A stretch of 64,000 bases of DNA from the NCBI RefSeq assembly GCF_030551255.1, contig NZ_CP130630.1, positions 10,663,001-10,727,000 of the forward strand, given 5' to 3'. Below the pieces are notes generated by a model. That model ran no database searches, had not been told where the DNA came from, and saw only the letters and a program-made list of their open reading frames with translations. The translations under genes and the position numbers were made by a program. Source of the DNA: Streptomyces sp. NL15-2K. Its GTDB lineage: Bacteria > Actinomycetota > Actinomycetes > Streptomycetales > Streptomycetaceae. Below, piece after piece: positions 16,421-26,388 of the stretch; the stretch's first letter is position 1; each line of letters starts with the position of its first letter.

Positions 16421-17703
16421 GAGCGGTCTCCTTGGTGTTGTCCTGCGGGATCGGTGCTGGGCGGCGTGCGCGGGGCCCCGTCCCCCGCGGCGGCGGCGCG
16501 GTCACGCGCGGCGGCGGCGCGGTCACGGGTGTCGGCGGCGGGAGCGATGAGGATGGCGGAGGCGACGAACACCAGAACCACCACCATGGCCGAGCGCAGC
16601 CCGTAGTGGTCGCCCAGGAACCCGAGGGCCGGTGGCCCCACGAGGAAGGCGATGTAGCCGATGATGGCGACCAATGAGACGCGGGCGGTCTGGTCGGGGC
16701 CTGAGTCGCCCGCCGCCGACAGGGCCACCGGGAAACCGAGGGAGGCCCCAAGCCCCCAGAAGAGTACGGCTGTTGCGGCTACGGCGGCGTTGTCGGAGAA
16801 GATGACCAGGAGGAGTCCGACGGCACCGGAGACGGCGCTCGCGCGCACGACAGCGGCCCGCCCGAAACGACTGAGGAAGAACCCGCCGCTGAAGCGTCCC
16901 AGCGTCATCGCCGCCGCGAACCCCACGAAGACGAGCGAGCCCAGCGTGGCGTCAAGGCCGTGGCCGTCGACCATGAGCAGCGGCAGCCAGTCGTTCGCGG
17001 CGCCCTCGGCCAGCGCCATGGCCAGCACGATGGCGCCGATCAGCAGCAGCTTCCGGTCCTTCCACACCTGAGGCTTGGACCGTCGCGCCGGACCGGGACC
17101 CGGACCCGGTGTCGACGGTACGGCGCTGATGCCGATACCCGCGGGAACGGCACGCAGGGCGTGGACCAGAATCCCCGTGGCGGCCAGGGCGACCACGGCC
17201 ATATGCCAGGGGACGGGGATCGCGGCGGCGGTGGCCGCCATTCCGGCCGACCCTCCGATGACCGTGCCCAGACTGAAGCAGCCGTGCAGCGAGGGGAGCA
17301 CCGCGGTCCCGGTGATGCGCTCCACATCGGCGCCGTCCACATTGACCGCCACCTCACCCCCGCCCATGCCCGCGCCGAACAGGCACAGTCCCGCGGTGAC
17401 CAGGGGTGCCGACCGCACGGCGCTGCCCACACCGATGACGACCGTGCCCGCGATGATCAGGAGAGTGCCGAGCGCGATGACCGGCCGGGTGCCGAACCGG
17501 GACACGAAACGGCCGGAACACAGGATGCCGATCATGGAACCCACGGACAGACCGAACAGGACCAGACCCATCTGCCCGGTGGACAAGCCCAGTTGATCGC
17601 GGACATCCGGGGTGCGCGTGACCCAGGACGACATGGCGATGCCTGGCAGAAAGAACAAGAGGAACAAAGCCTGACGGCGTCGGCCTACGGCGCGGTCTAT
17701 CAA
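16417..17703 (-). CDS. MFS transporter, YbjJ/fucose-permease-like
   Basis: A 428-residue major facilitator protein with about twelve membrane segments; SGRFVSRFGTRPVIALG marks the loop between segments 2 and 3 and SGGFFLSRFGRAAVVR its counterpart in the second half. The C-terminal tail repeats RDRAAAA twice and is hydrophilic. TTG at 17703 is the start, with GGAG 7 bases upstream. Divergent from a TetR gene, which probably represses it; together they resemble an efflux pair. The substrate is unknown. Confidence 0.82.
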   Translation of the reverse strand: MIDRAVGRRRQALFLLFFLPGIAMSSWVTRTPDVRDQLGLSTGQMGLVLFGLSVGSMIGILCSGRFVSRFGTRPVIALGTLLIIAGTVVIGVGSAVRSAPLVTAGLCLFGAGMGGGEVAVNVDGADVERITGTAVLPSLHGCFSLGTVIGGSAGMAATAAAIPVPWHMAVVALAATGILVHALRAVPAGIGISAVPSTPGPGPGPARRSKPQVWKDRKLLLIGAIVLAMALAEGAANDWLPLLMVDGHGLDATLGSLVFVGFAAAMTLGRFSGGFFLSRFGRAAVVRASAVSGAVGLLLVIFSDNAAVAATAVLFWGLGASLGFPVALSAAGDSGPDQTARVSLVAIIGYIAFLVGPPALGFLGDHYGLRSAMVVVLVFVASAILIAPAADTRDRAAAARDRAAAAGDGAPRTPPSTDPAGQHQGDRS

Positions 17704-17980
17704 AGGGAAGCTCCACTGTGTTCTGGAAGAACGGTTCGGAAGGCCGAGGCGCGGCAGCCACGGGGCGGCGCCCGCTCCCTGCCGCTACCTGTGTACCGGC
17801 CGTGCGGGGCGCGCGGCACTCGGCCACTTGAGATTCAAGAGGTCAGCCTCTATCTGTGTCATTAAAGCATCAGCTATTTTCTGAATGGCAACATTGAAGA
17901 ATCAATTAAGGGGGTACCCGTAGCGTTCACGTATCCTCTCTACGAGGGACAGGTAGCGAACGACTGAACAGGAGACAGAC
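17704..17980. promoter_or_regulatory. Divergent MFS / TetR control region
   Basis: The 277 bases contain an A/T-rich island (about 17825-17915) unlike the rest of the window, where promoters are likely. Near the TetR start lies a broken symmetry: CGTTC (17924-17928) with GAACG (17958-17962), enclosing CCTC-TCTAC-GAGG (17935-17947). The two centres differ by two bases, so this is a weak operator candidate. AGGAG precedes the TetR ATG. Confidence 0.35.
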
Positions 17981-18559
17981 ATGGGCCGAGCACTGCGGGC
18001 AGATGCCGAGCGCAGTGTGCGCGCGATTCTGGAGGCGGCCGAGCGGGTCCTCGCCCAGGATGCCGGCGCCTCCATGGAACAGATCGCCGAGGCGGCGGGG
18101 CTGACGAGGATCACCGTTCACCGTCGGTTCGCGAACCGGCAGGCACTGTTGGAGGCGCTCGCCGTCTCCGCGAAGCAGCAGCTCATCGACGCCATCGAGG
18201 AAGCCCGGCCCGATGCCGCTCCCGCTCTGGTGGCGCTGTACCGGGTGACGGCGAACGTCCTGCGGGTCAAGAACACCTGGCGCTTCACCCTCAGCCACTC
18301 CACGCCCCACACCGCCGCTGCAGCCGCCCTCTGGGAGGAGATCGACACCCGCACCGTCGAACTCCTGAACCGGGCGCAGCGTGAGGGACTGCTCGCCCCG
18401 GACGCGGACCTGGACTGGACGCGGCAGGTGTACTACGCACTCCTCAGCGAAGCCCTTGACAGGCCCGGCGCGGACAAGGACCCCATGGCACAGGACCCGG
18501 ACGCGCTGGCCACGCTCGTCATCGACACACTCCTGCACGGCGCGGGGCCACGCGGCTGA
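17981..18559 (+). CDS. TetR-family regulator
   Basis: A 192-residue regulator with the N-terminal TetR HTH at about residues 28-50 (MEQIAEAAGLTRITVHRRFA) and a helical ligand-binding C-terminal domain containing several Trp/Tyr residues. ATG with AGGAG 10 bases upstream. It is divergent from the MFS transporter gene and is inferred to repress it. The next gene converges and is separated by a strong hairpin. Confidence 0.85.
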   Translation: MGRALRADAERSVRAILEAAERVLAQDAGASMEQIAEAAGLTRITVHRRFANRQALLEALAVSAKQQLIDAIEEARPDAAPALVALYRVTANVLRVKNTWRFTLSHSTPHTAAAAALWEEIDTRTVELLNRAQREGLLAPDADLDWTRQVYYALLSEALDRPGADKDPMAQDPDALATLVIDTLLHGAGPRG

Positions 18560-18734
18560 GCCGTGGCGCACGGCTTGAAGCACTGCTCCGCCGTCGGTGC
18601 CGGCCAGGGGTGATGCCTAGCTGGGCGGTCATGTCGTCTGCCGAGGTGTGCGTGGTAGCACCGTCGGTCACGGATCAGGCCCGGATGACGTCGACGCGTC
18701 GGTGATCCGATGCCCGTGCTCCGGCGTGGGCATG

Positions 18735-18766
18735 GCGGTGGGCGTCGTCAGCGCGACGCCCACCGC
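18735..18766 (-). terminator. Strong hairpin terminator of the DUF1996 gene
   Basis: A perfect 13-bp stem (GCGGTGGGCGTCG with its complement) and a 6-base loop lie 14 bases past the stop codon of the DUF1996 gene; it may also serve the convergent TetR gene. Confidence 0.75.
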
Positions 18767-18779
18767 TCGGTACCCGGAC

Positions 18780-20228
18780 TCAGCTGCACTTACGTCCGGT
18801 GTTGATGCACTGGACCGCCTTGTTCATCAGCTTCGCGTCGAAGACGTTGATGAAGTCACCGTGGTCGGTGACCGGCTTGTGCTGCTGTTCGGGGAAGCTG
18901 TCCAATGAGAAGAACGGACGGGTCTTGCCGTTGTCCTTCACGCTGGGCGCGTCCACGTCGTACACCAGACGCTGCACCAACTGGGGAATGGCCTTGAAGC
19001 CGGTCGGGCAGTTGCCGCCTGCGTCAGCGAAGGCCACGTGCGTACGGTGGTTGGCGCTGTCGATGTTCCTGCTGTCCCAGCAGCTTTGGAACTTGAACGT
19101 GCGCACCACGTCGCTGCCTGACGGGCAGAGGGGGTACTTGTCCTTCAACTGCACCTTGTTCTCGAAGCCGGTGCAGCTCCAGGAGGCATTGGCGTTGGCC
19201 GTGCCGTTGACGAACGCCTTGGCGTCACCGGTGATGATGCGCAGGAACTTGGGCATCGCCACCACCTTGCCGCGGGGGCTGCCCACGAAGTCCAAGGTTG
19301 CCTTCTTGGCCGTCAGAATCCGGCCCGTGTTGCCCTCGGCGCCGCCGCCCTGCTTGCCGGCGTCGAACTCCTTGGTGCCGTCCTGCAGGCGCAGCACCGG
19401 CCAGTAGTAGGAGGACTTGTCGCCCTTGTTCTGGCAGCTGGTCCCGGCCTTGGCGAAGTCCTGGTCGCTCGAGAAGGCGTCGTTGTCCTGGTTGCCGACG
19501 TAGTCATGCACATGGTGTGCGCCGTTGGTGACACCGGGCGCGACGATGACGTTGTCGCTGTTGTACAGCTTGTTGGCGTTCACCCCGCACTTGCTGACGA
19601 AGACGCCCTTCGAAGCCTTCGCCGACCTGGCGGGCGTGCGCACATTGGACTTCACCTTGGTGATGTCCACGAAGTCGGCGGCGACGGGGCCGTTGCCGGT
19701 CCCTCCGGCATTGGTGTCGTTGCCACCCTGGTTGTTGTTGCCGCCCTGACCGGCGTTGCCGGTGGCGCGCAGCGTGCAGGCCGCCAAAGCGTCAAGGCCC
19801 TGCGGCTTGGCTGCCACACGGCCGATGGCGATGGCGATCCGGTCGATCGTCGCCTTCCGCTTGTCCTTCAGCGGGCCCACGATCGCGTTCTGGGCGAAGT
19901 TGGGGTCCTGCTGAATCGCCTTCTGGGAGGTGGAAAGGCGCTGGTATGCCTCGGATATCTGCTTGTCGAGAAGTGCCAGTTCCTTGTCGACCTGGGCCTT
20001 CGCCTGGGCGGGCACCGATGTCAACCGCTGGCCGACGTCGGGGCAGTCAATGGTGGAGGTTCCGGCCGCGAGCGCCTGGTTCTGGGCAGAGCCCTTCGAC
20101 GAGCTGGTCTCGTCGGCCGAGGCATAGATGTTGACGGCCACCAGCCCACCGGCCCCTATGGCCAGTGCGGCCGCCGCGCCTACCGCCCGGCGGGCAGTGC
20201 TCGATCTTCTTCGCGTGTTGCGTCTCAT
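18780..20228 (-). CDS. Secreted DUF1996 protein
   Basis: A 482-residue exported protein. The N terminus is Arg-rich ([15 protein letters not shown]) followed by a hydrophobic Ala/Gly segment, so it is exported by Sec or Tat. Residues about 70-150 are a helical, Gln/Lys-rich domain; a Gly/Asn-rich linker (about 160-185) leads to the DUF1996 domain with paired cysteines and the conserved [10 protein letters not shown] and SCWD motifs. DUF1996 is found in secreted fungal and actinomycete proteins, often on polysaccharide-active enzymes; its activity is not established. ATG at 20228 follows GAGAGG. Confidence 0.8.
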   Translation of the reverse strand: MRRNTRRRSSTARRAVGAAAALAIGAGGLVAVNIYASADETSSSKGSAQNQALAAGTSTIDCPDVGQRLTSVPAQAKAQVDKELALLDKQISEAYQRLSTSQKAIQQDPNFAQNAIVGPLKDKRKATIDRIAIAIGRVAAKPQGLDALAACTLRATGNAGQGGNNNQGGNDTNAGGTGNGPVAADFVDITKVKSNVRTPARSAKASKGVFVSKCGVNANKLYNSDNVIVAPGVTNGAHHVHDYVGNQDNDAFSSDQDFAKAGTSCQNKGDKSSYYWPVLRLQDGTKEFDAGKQGGGAEGNTGRILTAKKATLDFVGSPRGKVVAMPKFLRIITGDAKAFVNGTANANASWSCTGFENKVQLKDKYPLCPSGSDVVRTFKFQSCWDSRNIDSANHRTHVAFADAGGNCPTGFKAIPQLVQRLVYDVDAPSVKDNGKTRPFFSLDSFPEQQHKPVTDHGDFINVFDAKLMNKAVQCINTGRKCS

Positions 20229-20530
20229 CGGGCCTCTCAAGGACATCTCCGGAGCCGGCAGGACTTCCGGCATGGGTGAAGCGCGTCCTCAGATACGAAT
20301 GTGCGCGCCGAATGCTCAGCGAATTCTCAGGTTCGTAGGTTCCTCCAATCCGTAAACAGGGCATGAGCACCCAATCCGGGCCACGGCTTCGGTGGGGCCG
20401 GGCCGATGAAGCGGAGATGTGGTGACCTCCGGATCTCCAGCCCGGGCCGGAGCGGACCAGAGCGGGTACGAGGTCGGACAAAACCTCACCATTCGTTTTC
20501 GCTACAAGTTCCGAAATTATTCGTGATGGC

Positions 20531-20546
20531 TCGGCCACGTGGCCGA
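20531..20546. promoter_or_regulatory. Perfect 16-bp palindrome upstream of the sugar importer operon
   Basis: TCGGCCACGTGGCCGA is fully self-complementary and lies about 185 bases before the binding-protein gene. It is a candidate site for the ROK regulator of the operon or for a global regulator; only its symmetry supports this. Confidence 0.4.
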
Positions 20547-20598
20547 AATGTGCCCCTCATAGCTTCGCCATCGGGTCCCTCGGACCGAAAAAGCTACT

Positions 20599-20693
20599 TC
20601 CCCCAGAAATCCCCCAGGTCCCGGCCTGCACGGTCCCCCACTCGGATTCCCCCATCCAGGTCCCCCACTCAGATCCCGTACTGAGATCCCCCA
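20599..20693. repeat. Six TCCCCCA direct repeats before the sugar importer operon
   Basis: TCCCCCA occurs at 20599, 20610, 20634, 20648, 20661 and 20687, three of them inside the longer word TCCCCCACT. Between the last two copies lies CTCAG...CTGAG. Spacing is irregular (11 to 26 bases). The array ends 36 bases before the ATG at 20729, so it would lie in the promoter or leader. Confidence 0.6.
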
Positions 20694-20728
20694 CTGTCCT
20701 CAGCGCCTCCATGAGACAGGAGCCCAAG

Positions 20729-22030
20729 ATGCCCAATCTCTCCCGACGCGGTGCCCTGAAACTGACCGCCGGACTGGCCGTCCTCGGCACCCTCGGCCTG
20801 ACGGGCTGTGGGCGCGAGGACGACACCGCCGTCGCGAAAGCGTCCGCCGATCCCATCGACGACTCGCCGGCCACCGGCACCGTCAACGTCTGGGCCGCCC
20901 AGGGCGACGCCGACGTGCTCGAGCAGGTCATCAAGCCCTTCAAGACGGCCAACCCCGACGTCACCGTGAAGTTGACGCTGATCCCGAACGCCGATTACTA
21001 CACCAAGTTGCAGTCGGCGATCGCGGCGGGCAAGGGGCCCGATGTCGCCCAGTTCTTCCCCGAGTCGCAGGCGCAGTTCCTCGACGCCTCGATCCTCCAG
21101 CCCGTCCCTGACGGCCTCGTCGCACCGGACAGCTTCTTCAAGAGCCTCTGGGCCGCGGGCGTCGCCGACGACGTGGCCTACACGGTGCCCTGGTACGCCT
21201 ACACGTACGCGCTCGTCTACCGCTCCGACCTGGCCAAGAAGGCGGGCGTCGAGGCGCCGGCCACGTGGGACGAGGTGGTGCCCTTCTTCAAGGCCCTCCA
21301 GGGCGTCGGTGCGCGGCGCGGCCTGGGTGCCGACAACGGGTGGGACATCTTCAACGGCCAGGACGTCGCGATGTACGCCTGGCAGGCCGGCGGCTCGCTG
21401 CTCACGGCCGACGGGAAGTGGACGCTCGACACCCCGGCAATGGTCGACGCGCTGAAGTACAACGCGTCGTTCTTCACCTCGGGCGCCGCCGACACCGCCA
21501 CGCCCACGTTCCTCGACGCACAGCCGTACTTCGTCAGCGGGAAGACCGCCACGATGATCACCGGCCCGTGGGTCGTCGGCCAGCTCGACACCGCAGCGAA
21601 GAAGGACGGCTGGACCGCGTCCCACGTCGCCACCGCACCCCTGCCGGCCGGATCGTCGGGCAGCGTTTCCTTCTCCGCCGGCGGCAGCTGGGGCGTGCTC
21701 GCGGGCGGCGGCAACGCGGACGCCTCGTGGAAGCTCGTCCGGTACGTATCGCAGCCGAGCACTCAGGTCGCGCAGTACAAGGCGTACAGCTCCCTGCCCG
21801 CTGTCATCTCCGCCTGGGACGACCCCGCCATCAAGGACCAGCCGCTCCTCGCCGCCTTCCTCACGCAGCTGAAGAACACCCGGACGTTCCCACAGGTCAG
21901 TACCTGGCAGCAGGTCGCGACCCGGATGGGCAAGGAGATGGAGGCCGTGGCCAAGGGCACGGCGACCGCCGAGAAGGCCGCCGCGAACATCCAGTCGTAC
22001 GCCGAGAGCCTCGGCACGGGCGCGAAGTGA
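20729..22030 (+). CDS. Carbohydrate ABC transporter substrate-binding lipoprotein
   Basis: A 433-residue extracellular solute-binding protein of the sugar type. The N terminus (SRRGALKLTAGLAVLGTLGL) has a twin-arginine-like start and a lipobox LTGC at about residue 29. ATG at 20729 is chosen over 20711 because AGGAG lies 6 bases upstream. The mature part has the sugar-binder pattern VNVWAAQGDADVLEQVIKPF. It opens an eight-gene operon with two MalF/MalG-type permeases; the ATPase is missing, as is usual in Streptomyces where MsiK is shared. The ligand is inferred to be a glycoside. Confidence 0.88.
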   Translation: MPNLSRRGALKLTAGLAVLGTLGLTGCGREDDTAVAKASADPIDDSPATGTVNVWAAQGDADVLEQVIKPFKTANPDVTVKLTLIPNADYYTKLQSAIAAGKGPDVAQFFPESQAQFLDASILQPVPDGLVAPDSFFKSLWAAGVADDVAYTVPWYAYTYALVYRSDLAKKAGVEAPATWDEVVPFFKALQGVGARRGLGADNGWDIFNGQDVAMYAWQAGGSLLTADGKWTLDTPAMVDALKYNASFFTSGAADTATPTFLDAQPYFVSGKTATMITGPWVVGQLDTAAKKDGWTASHVATAPLPAGSSGSVSFSAGGSWGVLAGGGNADASWKLVRYVSQPSTQVAQYKAYSSLPAVISAWDDPAIKDQPLLAAFLTQLKNTRTFPQVSTWQQVATRMGKEMEAVAKGTATAEKAAANIQSYAESLGTGAK

Positions 22031-22037
22031 GCTGCCC

Positions 22038-22952
22038 ATGACCAGCACGCCTGTTGTGGGCACCCGGCGGCCCACCCGGCGGCGCGCCCATCGTACGGCC
22101 GTCGCCTGGCTGTTCCTCACACCGTTCGCCCTGGTGTTCCTGCTCTACACGGCGGTCCCCACCGTCGCCGCGCTCGGCTTCAGCCTCACCGACCTGCGGG
22201 GCACGGACCTCAGGCATCCGCTCGCCGTCGACTTCACCGGCCTGGACAACTTCGTCCGGCTGCTGCAGGACGAGAGCTTCCTGCGCGACATCCTGAACAC
22301 CGCCCTGTTCGTGGCCGTCGGCGTGCCGCTGACCATGGTGATCGGCTTCGCCCTGGCCGTCGTGCTGAACTCCGGCATCCGCCGCCTGCGCGGCACCTTC
22401 CGCATGCTGTTCTTCGCACCGGTCGTCACCAACGTGGTGGCGGTCGCCCTGATCTGGCAGTACGCCTTCAACGCGAACGGCACCGTCAACAAGGTGCTCG
22501 GCGTCGTCGGCCTGGCCGGACCGAACTGGCTGGACGACCCGAACCTCGCCATGCCCGTGGTCATCCTCCTCGGCGTCTGGCGCAACTTCGGCATCGCGAT
22601 GGTGCTGTTCCTCGCCGGGCTGCAGGCGATCCCGGACGACGTGTACGAGGCCGCGTCCCTCGACGGGGCGGGACGGTGGCGGCAGCTGAGGCACATCACC
22701 CTGCCGCTGCTGCTGCCGACCACGCTGATGGTGTCGGTGCTGCTGACCGTCTTCTACCTCCAGGTGTTCGACGAGCCGTACCTGCTCACGAACGGCGGCC
22801 CGCTGGGCTCCACCGAGTCCGTGGCGCTGTACACCTACCACCAGTTCGGGGCCGGCGAGTTCGGGATGTCCTCGGCCGCGTCCTTCGTGATGCTCGTGCT
22901 GGTGGCCCTGGTGAGTCTTGTCCAGTTCCGACTGCTGAGGTCCCGCGTATGA
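22038..22952 (+). CDS. Carbohydrate ABC transporter permease (MalF type)
   Basis: A 304-residue permease with about six membrane segments and the EAA loop YEAASLDGAGRWRQLRHITL. It starts 7 bases after the binding-protein gene and its stop overlaps the next ATG (ATGA). It forms the channel with the following MalG-type permease. Confidence 0.9.
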   Translation: MTSTPVVGTRRPTRRRAHRTAVAWLFLTPFALVFLLYTAVPTVAALGFSLTDLRGTDLRHPLAVDFTGLDNFVRLLQDESFLRDILNTALFVAVGVPLTMVIGFALAVVLNSGIRRLRGTFRMLFFAPVVTNVVAVALIWQYAFNANGTVNKVLGVVGLAGPNWLDDPNLAMPVVILLGVWRNFGIAMVLFLAGLQAIPDDVYEAASLDGAGRWRQLRHITLPLLLPTTLMVSVLLTVFYLQVFDEPYLLTNGGPLGSTESVALYTYHQFGAGEFGMSSAASFVMLVLVALVSLVQFRLLRSRV

Positions 22953-23830
22953 CCGCCGTCGCCGCCTTGAAAAGCGCCGAAACCGTCACCGACCGGGTCG
23001 CCCCGCGCCGCCGGTCCGTCACCGGGCCGCTGCTGTACGGCGCTCTGGTGCTGTGCGCGCTGCTCACCATGCTGCCCTTCCTCTGGGTGATCAGCGGCTC
23101 GCTGCGCAGCCTCGACGAGATCCGCTCCGACCCCGGCGCCTGGATCCCGCAACACGTCACCTTCGACAACTTCCTGCGGCTGTTCAGAACCGAGGGTTTC
23201 GGCCAGTTCATGGTCAACAGCGTCGTCGTCGCGGTCATGGTGGTGGCCGGCAACATCGTCGCCGCGTCGGCCGCCGGTTACGCGCTCGCCAAACTCGACT
23301 TCGCGGGCAAGCGGCTCGCGTTCGGCGCGGTCATGGCGGCGATGATGGTGCCGTTCACCGCGGTGTTCGTCACGCAGTTCGTGATCACCGTCGACCTCGG
23401 CCTGGCGGACACCCTCACCGGTATCGCCCTGCCCGGCGTGGCGATGCCGCTGTCCGTCTTCATCATGCGGCAGTACGCGATGTCGATCCCCGACGAACTC
23501 CTCGAAGCGGCCCGGATCGACGGCGCGGGCGAGTTCCGGATCTTCTTCCGGATCTTCCTCCCGCTGGCCGGCCCCGCCGTCGCGACGATCACGATCATGT
23601 CGTTCCTCGCCTCGTGGAACAACTTCATCTGGCCGCTCATCGTCGCCCAGAGCATGTCCAGTTACACACTGCCGGTGGGCCTCGCCGCCACCAGCCAGGC
23701 GGCCGCCCACGTCACGGACTACGGCCTGATGCTCGCCGGCGCGATCGTCGTGATGCTGCCCGTGCTGCTGCTCTTCCTGTTCCTCCAGCGCTACTTCGTG
23801 CAGGGCATCTCCGGAACGGGAATGCGGTGA
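22949..23830 (+). CDS. Carbohydrate ABC transporter permease (MalG type)
   Basis: A 293-residue permease with the EAA loop LEAARIDGAGEFRIFFRIFL and the short C-terminal ending QGISGTGMR typical of the MalG side. ATG overlaps the upstream stop and its TGA overlaps the GTG of the esterase gene. Confidence 0.9.
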   Translation: MTAVAALKSAETVTDRVAPRRRSVTGPLLYGALVLCALLTMLPFLWVISGSLRSLDEIRSDPGAWIPQHVTFDNFLRLFRTEGFGQFMVNSVVVAVMVVAGNIVAASAAGYALAKLDFAGKRLAFGAVMAAMMVPFTAVFVTQFVITVDLGLADTLTGIALPGVAMPLSVFIMRQYAMSIPDELLEAARIDGAGEFRIFFRIFLPLAGPAVATITIMSFLASWNNFIWPLIVAQSMSSYTLPVGLAATSQAAAHVTDYGLMLAGAIVVMLPVLLLFLFLQRYFVQGISGTGMR

Positions 23831-25203
23831 GCGTGATGGACTGCCTCGACGCGGCGGACGAGCCGGTCATCGTGCACGCTCCCGCCGGCACGATCGTCGG
23901 CCGTCGCAGCCGTCAGGTACGGCGCTTCCTGGGCATCCCCTTCGCCGAACCGCCCACGGGGGCACGCCGGTTCGCCGCTCCCGTCCGACGCGGCAGGTTC
24001 ACCGAGCCGTACGACGCGTCCCGGCACGGCCCCACCTCCCAGCGCGTGCCGCTGTTCGCCACGACCACCGTGCCGGAGCCGTCGGTGCCCGGCGAGGACG
24101 TGCTGAACCTCGGCGTCGTCGCCCCGGCCGCGGACGACGACCGCGAGCCCGCGCCGGTCATTGTGTGGATCCATGGTGGAGGCTTCCTGGCAGGCAGCCC
24201 GGCGAGCCCTTGGTACGACGGCCGCGCCTTCGCCCGCGACGGCGTCATATGCGTCACCGTCGGCTACCGGCTCGGCGTCGACGGATTCGCCGTACTGGAC
24301 GACGTACTCACCAACCTCGGCCTGCGGGACCTGCTGCTCGCTCTCGACTGGGTGCGGGAGAACATCGCCGCCTTCGGCGGGGACCCGGACCGGGTCACCG
24401 TCGCCGGGCAGTCGGCCGGGGGAGCGGCGGTGCTCGCGCTGCTCTCGTCACCCGCCGGCGACGGCCGCTTCCAGCGGGCGGTCAGCCTGTCCGGCGGATT
24501 CTTCGAAGCGGGCGCGGTACGCGACTTCCTCGGGCGACTCGGGGACCGGCTCGGCGTTCCGGCGACGCGTGCCGGATTCGGCGGACGGACCGTGGAGGAC
24601 GTCCAGCGGGCCGTCCTCGACCTGCGCGATGAAAGAGGCGACGTCGGGCCCGTGCTGCGCCCGTTCGTCGGCGACGACATCCTGCCGGTGCCGGTCGCCG
24701 AAGGACTCGCCCTGCACGGGCCCGACGTACCCCTGCTGCTGGGCGCGACGGAGGACGAGTTCGACAGCGGTCCTACGGAAGCCGGCGCCCGCGCGGCAGG
24801 CACCCGCCTCACCGACACCCTCTTCCGCGCCGCCTGCCCGCGCGCCGCGGCCGCCCGTCGCGGCGCCAGCGCCGGTACCTGGCTGTACTCCTTCGCATGG
24901 CCCTCGCCCGTGCTGGGCGGCGCCGCGCACTGCGTCGACATCCCGTACTTCTTCGACGTACTCGACGCACCGGGAGTCGCCGAGGCCCTCGGCCCCCATC
25001 CGCCCCAGGAACTGGCCACCGCGATGCACGCCGACCTGGTCGCGTTCCTCCATGGCGAGGAACCGGCCTGGGCGCGGGCCACCGGGACGCTCGGCGATCC
25101 GGCGCGCGAGTACGGCCGTACCGGTGCGGCGCTCGCGGCCGACACCACGGGCGTGTTCGACCCCGTCGTACGACCGGTGTCCGAGGAGGCGGGGGCGTGC
25201 TGA
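23827..25203 (+). CDS. Type B carboxylesterase
   Basis: A 458-residue carboxylesterase. Visible features are the opening FLGIPFAEPPTGARRF, the oxyanion motif IHGGGF, the nucleophile elbow AGQSAGG with the catalytic serine, an acid in GATEDEFDSG and a histidine in GGAAHCVDIPYFF. No signal peptide, so it acts inside the cell. Lying inside a glycoside import and oxidation operon, it may remove acyl groups from the imported compound. GTG at 23827 overlaps the permease stop; ATG at 23836 is an alternative. It is shorter than the usual 500-550 residues. Confidence 0.85.
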   Translation: MSVMDCLDAADEPVIVHAPAGTIVGRRSRQVRRFLGIPFAEPPTGARRFAAPVRRGRFTEPYDASRHGPTSQRVPLFATTTVPEPSVPGEDVLNLGVVAPAADDDREPAPVIVWIHGGGFLAGSPASPWYDGRAFARDGVICVTVGYRLGVDGFAVLDDVLTNLGLRDLLLALDWVRENIAAFGGDPDRVTVAGQSAGGAAVLALLSSPAGDGRFQRAVSLSGGFFEAGAVRDFLGRLGDRLGVPATRAGFGGRTVEDVQRAVLDLRDERGDVGPVLRPFVGDDILPVPVAEGLALHGPDVPLLLGATEDEFDSGPTEAGARAAGTRLTDTLFRAACPRAAAARRGASAGTWLYSFAWPSPVLGGAAHCVDIPYFFDVLDAPGVAEALGPHPPQELATAMHADLVAFLHGEEPAWARATGTLGDPAREYGRTGAALAADTTGVFDPVVRPVSEEAGAC

Positions 25204-26342
25204 TGCCGGGGATGAACCAGAGCGCCGTCCGACGCGTCAACACCTCGGTCATCCTGCGCGCGCTGGCGGTGTCGGCCGGGCCGACGACGCTCACCGCGCT
25301 CGCCGAACAGGCCCGCCTCTCCCGCCGCACCATCGAGCTCATCCTGGACTCGCTCGTCGAGGCCGGCTGGGTGGCGGAGCTGGACCGGCTGCCGATCAGC
25401 GGCTCCGCGGGGCGCCCCGCTCGACGCTACGAACTGCGCGCCGAACATGCCCTGTTGGCGGCCGTGTACATCACCACCTCGGACGTGTCCGCGGTCGTCG
25501 CCGACGTACGCGGCCGCATCCTCGGCCGGGCGCACGGACCGTTGCGCGCCTACCAGGACCCGCGGGTCACGCTCGACGACGCCGCGGCGCTGGTCCTTCG
25601 GGCGCTCGACGACGCGGGCGGGTCGGCGGACCGGCTGCGCGCCGGTGCGGTCGCGGGTGGCGGCGCGATCGACGACGACGGCGTCGTACGGCGTCTGGTG
25701 CACACGACACGCTGGGAGGGCGTGCACCTGCCCGACGAGCTCAACCGGCGCATCCCGATGCCCTGGTTCGCGGACAACGACACCAACCTCGGGGCGCTCG
25801 CGGAGCGTTGGCGGGGCGTGGCCGACGACCACGACAACGTCGTATGGGCGATCCTCGGCAACCGCACCGGTCTCGGCATCCTCATACGGGGCGCCGTGCA
25901 CCGCGGACTCGACGGCGGCGCGGGCGAGATCGTCGAGGCCCGGTCGATACCGACCGGCTCGGTCGAGAACCACCCGGTGGCCTGGCTGACCTCACCGGAA
26001 CCGGCCCAGCGGGCGGTCGCCCTCGCCCGCTGCGAGGCCGCCCGGGCGGGCGAGGCGGCAGCGCTGGCGGAGGTCGACGAGTTCGTGGAGAACATCGCGT
26101 CGATCCTCACCCTCCTGTCGTGGACGGTCGCCCCCTCCCTCATCGTGCTCGGCGGCGGCCTGGAGGACGCGGCCGACGTGCTGCTGCCCCGGGTGCGGGA
26201 GGCGATGCGCGACGCCCGCACCCCCGAGGTGGAGCTCCGCGCCACCGGCCTGGGCCGCGACGCGGCCCTCATCGGCGCCGTGAAACTGGCCCTCGACCGC
26301 ATGGACACCGAGCTGTTCGGCCCGCTCGTCCCGCGCGCATGA
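25197..26342 (+). CDS. ROK-family regulator
   Basis: A 381-residue ROK (NagC/XylR-like) protein: winged HTH at about residues 25-60 (LTALAEQARLSRRTIELILD) and a sugar-kinase-like domain (VAGGGAIDDDGVV, then NDTNLGALAERWRG, and a C-terminal IVLGGGL). The cysteine-rich zinc motif CxCGxxGC of many ROK proteins is absent, the region reading RGLDGGAGEIV. GTG at 25197 has AGGAGG 7 bases upstream. It is embedded in the operon it probably controls, responding to the imported sugar or a derivative. Confidence 0.83.
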   Translation: MLMPGMNQSAVRRVNTSVILRALAVSAGPTTLTALAEQARLSRRTIELILDSLVEAGWVAELDRLPISGSAGRPARRYELRAEHALLAAVYITTSDVSAVVADVRGRILGRAHGPLRAYQDPRVTLDDAAALVLRALDDAGGSADRLRAGAVAGGGAIDDDGVVRRLVHTTRWEGVHLPDELNRRIPMPWFADNDTNLGALAERWRGVADDHDNVVWAILGNRTGLGILIRGAVHRGLDGGAGEIVEARSIPTGSVENHPVAWLTSPEPAQRAVALARCEAARAGEAAALAEVDEFVENIASILTLLSWTVAPSLIVLGGGLEDAADVLLPRVREAMRDARTPEVELRATGLGRDAALIGAVKLALDRMDTELFGPLVPRA

Positions 26343-26388
26343 CCGCACCCTCACCACGCCCCCCGGGGCACACACATGGAGTCTCACC

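Larger units (their letters stand above)
20229..20728. other. 500-base intergenic region with palindrome and C-tract repeats
   Basis: No coding frame is convincing here. It holds the DUF1996 promoter on the left, a perfect 16-bp palindrome (20531-20546), a small hairpin around GGTCC-CTC-GGACC, and six short TCCCCCA repeats immediately before the carbohydrate importer operon. Confidence 0.5.

Noticed and set aside
23053..23826. Upstream extension of the carboxylesterase frame
   Set aside because: It runs out of frame through the MalG-type permease gene; the coupled GTG at 23827 is the better start.
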